Shown here: in pieces, positions 1 to 4,140 of the stretch
How positions within the stretch are numbered: the stretch's first letter is position 1
How the letters are laid out: every line of letters starts with the position of its first letter
Source of the DNA: Geodermatophilaceae bacterium
GTDB lineage: Bacteria; Actinomycetota; Actinomycetes; Mycobacteriales; Geodermatophilaceae
Direction of reading: 5' to 3'
DNA: 5,485 nt
Assembly (NCBI GenBank): GCA_013811975.1
Contig: JACCUF010000227.1
Span: forward strand, 1 to 5,485
Made by a program: the position numbers and the translations under genes
Notes under the pieces: model-generated
What the model saw: the letters and a program-made list of their open reading frames with translations, nothing else
Database searches by the model: none
Told to the model about the DNA's origin: nothing

Positions 1-614
1 CGGCCCGAAGACTGGGCAACGAGTTCGTGTTCCAGATGCTCGGCCAGCAGAACGTCGAGGTCCTGAACGCGACCTTCGCCGATCGGCCGGACCGGGCCAA
101 GCGCAAGATCGTCGCGACGTGCCCGCACTGCTTCAACTCCCTCGGCCGGGAATACCCTCAGTTGGGCGGTGACTACGACGTCGTCCACCACACCCAGCTG
201 CTCGGCCGCCTCGTCGAGGAGGGTCGCCTCACCCCGGTCACCCCGGTCGACGGACTCGTGACCTACCACGACCCGTGCTTCCTCGGCCGGCACAACAAGG
301 TCTACACACCGCCGAGGGACATCCTGGCGGCGGTCGAGGGCGTCCGTACCCAAGAGATGCACCGTTGCAAGGAACGCGGCTTCTGTTGCGGCGCAGGCGG
401 GGCCAGGATGTGGATGGAAGAGAAGATCGGTAAGCGGATCAACGTCGAGCGGATCGACGAGGCGCTCGCCCTGAACCCGGACATCGTCTCGACGGCCTGC
501 CCGTTCTGCATCACGATGCTCGCCGATGCAGTCACGGCCAAGCAGTCCGACGGCCAGGCGGAGCACGTCGAAGTGCTCGATGTCGCGCAGATCTTGCAAC
601 GCTCGCTGAAGTGA
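1..614 (+). CDS. CCG-domain (Fe-S)-binding oxidoreductase, C-terminal part (5' truncated by window)
   Basis: The reading frame is open from base 3 to a TGA at 612-614, and its start lies upstream of the window. It begins with the in-frame residues ARRLGNEF, which sit in the middle of this family. What is visible is the end of one cysteine-rich CCG domain (CPHC, codons at 120 and 129) and one complete second CCG domain: HDPCFLGRHN with Cys at 276, the CCGAGGARMW block at 384-389 onward, and a closing CPFC (498 and 507). The CCG pattern (CXnCCGXnCXXC) typically binds an unusual iron-sulfur cluster in HdrB/HdrD, GlpC and LldE relatives. From memory, the text is very close to mycobacterial Rv0338c, a membrane-associated Fe-S reductase with N-terminal membrane and ferredoxin-like parts; those parts would lie outside the window. 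The likely role is electron transfer, with unknown donor and acceptor. It overlaps the next gene by 4 bp. The family call is firm; the exact substrate is not. Confidence 0.93.
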   Translation, partial: ARRLGNEFVFQMLGQQNVEVLNATFADRPDRAKRKIVATCPHCFNSLGREYPQLGGDYDVVHHTQLLGRLVEEGRLTPVTPVDGLVTYHDPCFLGRHNKVYTPPRDILAAVEGVRTQEMHRCKERGFCCGAGGARMWMEEKIGKRINVERIDEALALNPDIVSTACPFCITMLADAVTAKQSDGQAEHVEVLDVAQILQRSLK

Positions 615-1171
615 GCTTCTTCGGCACGGGTCGAGCCCGCAACAACGCCGAACTCGAAGCCGGCAACCGCCGCTCCCGTCTGCATTTCGCCAAGGACATC
701 AACGACGTACGCACCATGGCAGCCTCCGGCGAGCGGCCGGCGCAGCGTCGTCGCACACCTTGGACGCTGCTCCTCGTAGCGGCGGCTGTCCTGTTGTTCC
801 TGGGTTTCACCGGGGGGTTGGCAGGCGGCGGCGACGTTGCACTCGACCCGGATTGCCAGAGTCCGGCTATCGGTGTGGAGTCCTCCGAGGTTTCTTCCGG
901 TACGCCGTTGCGCTTTCGACTCGCCGGCCCCGACGAGGTCGACTACATCGTCACCCTCGACGGCGAGCCGGTGCGTGGCGACGCGGGCAGCGAGGTGTCC
1001 TACGAACAGACGCCGGCCGGGCCGGCGCTGCGCTTGCAGCAATGCGTGAGCCCGACCCTCGTGATCGCCACCCCCGCCAGCCCCGGTCCGCATGTTCTGG
1101 CGATGCTGCAGCTCGAATCCGATGGGACGACGACCGAACTGGTCCGGCAAACGGTGACGGTTACGGCCTGA
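611..1171 (+). CDS. Uncharacterised single-pass membrane protein, translationally coupled to the Fe-S oxidoreductase
   Basis: This 186-residue protein is of a family I do not recognise. Its GTG start at 611 shares bases with the TGA stop of the preceding gene (GTGA overlap), so it is probably translated by coupling; no separate Shine-Dalgarno is needed or obvious. Residues 1-50 are polar and basic, ending in QRRRTPW. One hydrophobic segment follows at about 51-70 (TLLLVAAAVLLFLGFTGGL). By the positive-inside rule this puts the N-terminus in the cytoplasm and residues 71-186 outside. There is no lipobox. The external part is rich in alternating hydrophobic residues and Thr/Val/Glu, suggesting a small beta-sandwich. 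It contains just two cysteines (C82, C145) that could form a disulfide. The C-terminus reads TVTVTA. The coupling suggests it serves the same process as the upstream oxidoreductase, but the sequence shows no catalytic motif. That it is a real gene is likely; the function is unknown. Confidence 0.82.
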   Translation: MSFFGTGRARNNAELEAGNRRSRLHFAKDINDVRTMAASGERPAQRRRTPWTLLLVAAAVLLFLGFTGGLAGGGDVALDPDCQSPAIGVESSEVSSGTPLRFRLAGPDEVDYIVTLDGEPVRGDAGSEVSYEQTPAGPALRLQQCVSPTLVIATPASPGPHVLAMLQLESDGTTTELVRQTVTVTA

Positions 1172-1245
1172 GCCGGCAGATTCGACGGCTCGGAGCGCGC
1201 CGTTTCGTACCGCCCCGCCCGTACCGCAACGCACGCCGTATCGGC

Positions 1246-1289
1246 CCGCCCGGGCGGTGGGGCGCTCACTCGCCGCTTGGCGGGCGCCC
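1246..1289. repeat. GC-rich palindrome and compound inverted repeat in the convergent intergenic region
   Basis: Two adjacent structures are visible. CCGCCCGGGCGG at 1246-1257 is a perfect 12-bp palindrome. Next to it, GGGCGC (1260-1265) can pair with GCGCCC (1284-1289), enclosing an inner CGCC-GCTT-GGCG stem-loop (1271-1282). They lie after the stop of the plus-strand membrane protein gene and before the end of the minus-strand protease gene, so they may help stop transcription in either direction. There is no T-run on either strand. GC-rich spacers produce such pairings easily by chance, so the functional reading is weak. Confidence 0.35.
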
Positions 1290-1293
1290 ACAC

Positions 1294-1311
1294 GGCAGGG
1301 GGTGCCCTGCC
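1294..1311. terminator. Candidate bidirectional transcription terminator hairpin (no U-tract)
   Basis: GGCAGGG (1294-1300) pairs perfectly with CCCTGCC (1305-1311) around a 4-base GGTG loop. An outer GCGCC/GGCGC pairing (1284-1288 with 1313-1317) could extend the stem, in competition with the neighbouring inverted repeat. The hairpin sits midway between two convergent genes (stops at 1171 and 1405), where a shared terminator is expected. It lacks the U-tract of a classical intrinsic terminator on both strands. Actinobacteria often have hairpin terminators without U-tracts, so the position and stem support the call only moderately. Confidence 0.42.
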
Positions 1312-1343
1312 TGGCGCGAAACTGCGATCGGCGCGGGCAGAAT

Positions 1344-1364
1344 GCCCCCTGCATACTCGGGGGC
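1344..1364. terminator. Second candidate terminator hairpin, near the end of the CPBP gene
   Basis: GCCCCC (1344-1349) and GGGGGC (1359-1364) form a 6-bp all-G/C stem around a 9-base loop. It lies 41 bases past the stop of the minus-strand protease gene, a plausible place for that operon's terminator. No T-run follows on the minus strand (ATTCTGCC comes next). Together with the hairpins at 1246-1311 it accounts for most of the 233-base spacer 1172-1404, in which I see no gene. Confidence 0.35.
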
Positions 1365-1404
1365 GCGGGGGAAAGAGAGCGGCGCGGCGAGTCAGCCAAT
1401 AGCC

Positions 1405-2295
1405 CTACAGGAAGATCGCGGCAACCATGAAGACGATCGCATTGTTGACCACATGCGCCGTGACAGCCGGCCAGATCGACCCCGAGCGCTCGTAGAGCAG
1501 CGCGGCAACAACGCCGAGCACGAGCGCTGCCGGCAGGACCACGCTGAACCCGTGGGCCAGACCGAAAACAACCGAACTGCCCGCCGCCGCCACGAACACG
1601 CCGTAACGACGTAGCGCGCCGTAGCCGACGCCGCGGAAGAGCAACTCCTCGCCGAAAGGCGCCAAGAGCGCACAGACGAACAGCACGCCGATCAGACCCG
1701 GCACGGACCCGGTAGCCACGTCGGTCAACCATGGCTGTGGGAGGGACCAATCGTCGGTCAGCGCCATGTATCCGACGAGCAGCGCTGCGTTCAGCAGCCA
1801 CACCAGCACCCCCCATGCGGCACCGATCCTGATCCACCTACCATCGACCCGCTTCAGGCCAACTGCCGCAAGCGAACGCACCCGTGCCGCCACCGCTATC
1901 GACACCGCTCCGACAGCCGCACCCGTATCCAGCAGGAGCGCCAGCAACGTTGCCGGCTCGTGACCCAGGATCAACGTGGCCGCTGAGCCGGCCAGGACGC
2001 TGAGGGCCAGAAGTGACACGATCGCGATACCCAACTCCGTCCATCCCAGGGCGGGGCCATCACGTCTCCGGTGGCCCGCAGGGTCAGTCCGGGTCGAGGC
2101 TCGGGCATCGGTGGGCGGAGCTGCGGCCTCGGTGGGTGCCGCGGGTTGAGCTTCGCTGTCCTGACGCTTCCCCGACCTCAGCGCTCGGAGCAGCCAGCGA
2201 CCGGCGGCGCGGATCCGCGTGCGGACCGCGAACTCCCTGATCAGGTAGGCGAAGCGGTTGCGGAGGACTGGGTTCGGGTCAGTGAATGCGGCCAT
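1405..2295 (-). CDS. CPBP-family intramembrane metalloprotease (CAAX/Abi type)
   Basis: This 296-residue membrane protein carries the three signatures of the CPBP family (Pfam PF02517, the prokaryotic relatives of Rce1): EELLFRG with E216, E217 and R221; FGLAH with F244 and H248; and HVVNN with H281 and N285. In this family these residues form the metal-binding and catalytic site inside the membrane. Hydrophobic segments lie at about 87-110, 117-137, 156-178, 199-214, 233-253, 255-270 and 278-295. Residues 1-83 precede them: a basic, possibly amphipathic stretch (about 10-45), then a linker rich in Ala, Pro, Thr and Arg. Substrates of bacterial members are mostly unknown; some process peptides or act in signalling or bacteriocin immunity. 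It follows the merR-like gene on the same strand after 47 bp. The ATG at 2295 has no clear Shine-Dalgarno but sits where a promoter in that gap would start transcription. A start further inside is possible, because the N-terminal extension is not part of the conserved domain. Confidence 0.9.
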   Translation of the reverse strand: MAAFTDPNPVLRNRFAYLIREFAVRTRIRAAGRWLLRALRSGKRQDSEAQPAAPTEAAAPPTDARASTRTDPAGHRRRDGPALGWTELGIAIVSLLALSVLAGSAATLILGHEPATLLALLLDTGAAVGAVSIAVAARVRSLAAVGLKRVDGRWIRIGAAWGVLVWLLNAALLVGYMALTDDWSLPQPWLTDVATGSVPGLIGVLFVCALLAPFGEELLFRGVGYGALRRYGVFVAAAGSSVVFGLAHGFSVVLPAALVLGVVAALLYERSGSIWPAVTAHVVNNAIVFMVAAIFL

Positions 2296-2305
2296 GACGT
2301 CATGG
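2292..2305. promoter_or_regulatory. Perfect 14-bp palindrome over the CPBP start codon, candidate operator
   Basis: CCATGACGTCATGG reads identically on both strands, with its centre between 2298 and 2299 and a TGACGTCA core. It covers the proposed ATG (2295-2293 on the minus strand) and reaches into the proposed -10 element (2302-2307). A repressor bound here would block transcription initiation; alternatively the sequence could be coincidental. The second ATG that the symmetry creates (2303-2301, minus strand) is out of frame with the protease. Confidence 0.4.
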
Positions 2306-2332
2306 AAGTGCCTGTCCCTGGGGCAAGGTCAA
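2302..2332 (-). promoter_or_regulatory. Candidate MerR-type promoter for the CPBP gene
   Basis: On the minus strand TTGACC (2332-2327) matches the -35 consensus in 5 of 6 bases. It is followed by 19 bases and then TTCCAT (2307-2302), a poor -10 (3 of 6). A 19-20 bp spacer is the hallmark of promoters that MerR-family activators untwist. The spacer contains an imperfect dyad (2311-2328: CCTGTCCC, TG, GGGCAAGG on the plus strand; 6 of 8 positions pair). Six bases separate the -10 from the ATG, so transcription would start at or beside the A of the start codon, giving a leaderless mRNA. The regulator encoded immediately upstream is the natural candidate to bind here. This is inferred from the sequence alone. 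Confidence 0.4.
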
Positions 2333-2342
2333 GTCACTGTGT

Positions 2343-3188
2343 CTAGGTATCTGGATCCCAGAGAACGAGTTCCATCACTCGCCGCTGCGCCGGTGCGAGC
2401 ACGCTCAGCGCCGCATGGAGCCGGTTGTCCACGTGCGTCAAATGACCGGTGGGCCACTGTGCATCCGCGCTCGACCGCTGCACCCTCGACACGATTGCGC
2501 GCAACACTGTACGAAAGTCACCAGCCAGCTCCTGCACCCGCGGATCAGTTGGGGAGGCATCGACTAGTTCGTGAAATCGGCGATGCGTGTCGGCCAGCAC
2601 GCCAGCATCGGGGTCGCCCAGCGCCATGGCAGCAAGCGTCTCCTCCGCAGTGGATTCGTCGTCCGGTACCGGGACGAATAGGTCCATTGCCCGCAGGAGC
2701 CGCCGCTCGACAAGCTCATCCTCCGGACTCAGATCGGAAACCACCGTACGAAGGGCGGCTATCGAGCGCTGCTCAGCTGGACTTGCTGCCACAATCGCGA
2801 TCGGGTCATCGATGCCTTCGGCCAACAGCTCGGCTACTAACGCGCGACGCCGTTCCCGTTCGGCGATCTCCGTGCCGAGCGTGGCCTCAAGATCGCGCAG
2901 CCGAGCGCGCAGCACTCGCTCATCTCCGGCCCGCAACAATGACTCGATCTGACGAAGCGATAGCCCGACCGCGCGCAACCGGGTGATCCGGGCCAGGGTC
3001 GCCAGCGCTACAGCGGTGTATCGGCGATACCCGCTCCCGTCGCGATCGGGTTCGGGCAGGATCCCCCGCGCGTGATAAACCCGGATGGCCTTGATCGAGA
3101 TCCCGACGAGTTCGGCGGCCTCACCTATCCGTAAACCTCGATCGGCTTGAACGGCACTGGGACTTCCTGCCGGCCGGTGCATATCCAC
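2343..3188 (-). CDS. MerR-family transcriptional regulator with a long unassigned C-terminal domain
   Basis: This 281-residue regulator has the MerR DNA-binding domain at residues 19-86: LRIGEAAELVGISIKAIRVYHARGILPEP forms the helix-turn-helix, GSGYRRY (51-57) the wing, and VGLSLRQIESLL the second helical pair. A charged helix at about 92-123 should form the dimer coiled coil. Residues 140-281 are predicted helical by composition and match no effector domain I know (not TipA-like, not a GyrI-like drug-binding fold by eye). The whole protein has no cysteine, which argues against metal or redox sensing of the MerR/CueR/SoxR kind and is compatible with a small-molecule or protein ligand. The GTG start at 3188 lies 4 bases after the stop of the aldo-keto reductase gene, with an in-frame ATG at 3182 as alternative; neither has a strong Shine-Dalgarno, so reinitiation is likely. 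Probable targets are its own operon and the protease gene downstream. Confidence 0.92.
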   Translation of the reverse strand: MDMHRPAGSPSAVQADRGLRIGEAAELVGISIKAIRVYHARGILPEPDRDGSGYRRYTAVALATLARITRLRAVGLSLRQIESLLRAGDERVLRARLRDLEATLGTEIAERERRRALVAELLAEGIDDPIAIVAASPAEQRSIAALRTVVSDLSPEDELVERRLLRAMDLFVPVPDDESTAEETLAAMALGDPDAGVLADTHRRFHELVDASPTDPRVQELAGDFRTVLRAIVSRVQRSSADAQWPTGHLTHVDNRLHAALSVLAPAQRRVMELVLWDPDT

Positions 3189-3192
3189 TCGA

Positions 3193-4059
3193 TCAGTTCA
3201 TGTCGTTGGGGTGCGGACCGATCCGGACTCCGGTCTCCAGCCCATTGATGCTGGCCATCTCCTGATCGGTGAGTTCGAAGTCGAAGACCTGGATATTTGA
3301 GGCAATCCGCTCCGGGGTCACCGACTTGGGAATCACGATGTTGCCCAATTGGATATGCCAGCGCAGGATGGCCTGAGCGGGCGTCTTCCCGTACTTCTCG
3401 GCGAGCCCGACGACGGACTGATCGTCGAGCAGAGCTCCGCGGGCCAGCGGACTCCACGCCTCGGTGGCGATGTTGTGTTCGGCGTGCAGGGTCCGGAGTT
3501 CGTGTTGCGGGAAGTTCGGGTGCAGTTCGATCTGGTTGACCGCAGGAACGGTTCCGGTCTCGGCCAGAAGTCGATTCAAATGCGCAGGTTGGAAGTTCGA
3601 GACCCCGATGGAGGTGGCACCGCCGTCGGCCTTGAGTGATTCCAGAGCCGTCCACGTCTCCACGTAGTCCTGCTTGGCCGGCATCGGCCAGTGGATGAGG
3701 AACAGGTCGACGAAGGACAGCTTGAGCCGCTGCAAACTTCCGTCCAGCGCCCAAAGCGCGGTGTCGTAGCCGTGCATGTCGTTGTTGAGCTTGGTCGTCA
3801 CGTAGATCTCGTCCCGCGGGATGCCAGAGGCTCTGATCGCCGCGCCGACGCCGGCCTCGTTGCGGTACATCTGCGCCGTGTCGATGTGCCGATAACCTGC
3901 CTCCAGGGCCCCCAGCACCACCTTCTGGGTGTCCTCTGGCGGGACCTTGAAGACGCCGAATCCCACCTGTGGAATTGCGGTGCCGTCGTTGAGTGTGATG
4001 CTGGGTTGGGAGACCTGTCCGAGCTTTTTGGCCGGTCGGTCCCCACCGTGCTTGTTCAT
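3193..4059 (-). CDS. Aldo-keto reductase (2,5-diketo-D-gluconate reductase-like)
   Basis: This 288-residue NADPH-dependent carbonyl reductase has the (beta/alpha)8 aldo-keto reductase fold. All four catalytic residues are present: D60 (HIDTA), Y65 (MYRNE), K90 (TTKL) and H123 (LIHWP). Further family marks are GVSNF (S154, N155), NQIELHP (Q176), and the nucleotide-phosphate-binding IPKS (K245, S246) followed by TPERIASN (R251, N255). The overall pattern fits the bacterial group that includes 2,5-diketo-D-gluconate, methylglyoxal and morphine-type reductases; the real substrate cannot be read from sequence. It is cytosolic. The ATG at 4059 gives about 17 residues before the usual SQPSITLNDG beginning, and I see no later ATG, GTG or TTG to replace it. 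The AGGA upstream is too close (1 base) to be a good ribosome site, whereas TTTAAT lies 6 bases before the ATG, which points to a leaderless mRNA. First gene of the minus-strand cluster, 4 bp before the MerR gene. Confidence 0.95.
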   Translation of the reverse strand: MNKHGGDRPAKKLGQVSQPSITLNDGTAIPQVGFGVFKVPPEDTQKVVLGALEAGYRHIDTAQMYRNEAGVGAAIRASGIPRDEIYVTTKLNNDMHGYDTALWALDGSLQRLKLSFVDLFLIHWPMPAKQDYVETWTALESLKADGGATSIGVSNFQPAHLNRLLAETGTVPAVNQIELHPNFPQHELRTLHAEHNIATEAWSPLARGALLDDQSVVGLAEKYGKTPAQAILRWHIQLGNIVIPKSVTPERIASNIQVFDFELTDQEMASINGLETGVRIGPHPNDMN

Positions 4060-4065
4060 ATCCTG

Positions 4066-4098
4066 ATTAAACCGGGCCGGAGGTCAATTCTCTGTCAA
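4066..4098 (-). promoter_or_regulatory. Candidate promoter of the aldo-keto reductase operon with an 11-bp-spaced direct repeat
   Basis: On the minus strand TTTAAT (4071-4066) is a good -10 (5 of 6) placed six bases before the ATG at 4059. Upstream lie two copies of ATTGAC (4099-4094 and 4088-4083), 11 bases apart, so on the same face of the helix. The distal copy continues into a perfect TTGACA (4098-4093), but the spacer to TTTAAT is 21 bases. The proximal one gives TTGACC, with only 10 bases. Neither has standard spacing, so the -35 may be activator-dependent or the repeats may be a regulator site. Confidence 0.4.
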
Positions 4099-4119
4099 TC
4101 TCCGGGCCGCTGGTCTAAC
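4092..4119 (+). promoter_or_regulatory. Weak candidate purB promoter (extended -10 type)
   Basis: TCTAAC (4114-4119, 4 of 6 matches to the -10 consensus) is directly preceded by TGG (4111-4113), an extended -10 arrangement. CTGTCA (4092-4097) is a 4-of-6 -35 with a 16-base spacer. Transcription would begin near 4126, leaving a leader of about 15 bases before the GTG at 4141. The -35 overlaps the TTGACA of the opposite-strand promoter, so the two divergent units might compete or be co-regulated. The match is modest and could be chance. Confidence 0.28.
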
Positions 4120-4140
4120 AGGGTGTGCAATCGTGGCTAC

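Noticed and set aside
760..1614. 284-codon open frame on the plus strand
   Set aside because: It overlaps the membrane protein gene out of frame, then crosses the spacer and the antisense of the CPBP gene. The product is Arg/Pro/Gly-rich with no recognisable feature.
302..1837. 511-codon open frame on the minus strand across the Fe-S, membrane protein and CPBP genes
   Set aside because: It is antisense to two well-supported genes and overlaps the CPBP gene in another frame. Its composition is Arg/Ala/Gly-rich without any domain motif, typical of stop-free shadow frames in GC-rich DNA.
2241..2303. Short 20-codon minus-strand frame from the ATG at 2303, overlapping the start of the CPBP gene
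   Set aside because: The ATG exists because of the palindrome's symmetry, has no ribosome site, and would be excluded from an mRNA starting near 2295. There is no evidence that it is translated.
2311..2328. Reading the CCTGTCCC/GGGCAAGG dyad as a terminator for the MerR gene
   Set aside because: The two-base loop, two mismatches and lack of a T-run make a poor terminator; its location in a 19-bp promoter spacer fits an operator better.
2258..2986. 242-codon plus-strand open frame opposite the MerR gene
   Set aside because: Antisense of a clear MerR coding sequence; low-complexity translation and no motif.
3125..3754. 209-codon minus-strand open frame inside the aldo-keto reductase gene
   Set aside because: A frame-shifted copy of the reductase coding region, which has all its catalytic residues in the other frame.
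4123..4125. GTG 4123 as the purB start
   Set aside because: It is in frame, but only 3 bases after the candidate -10 and without a ribosome site. It is kept as an alternative, with GTG 4141 preferred on spacing.
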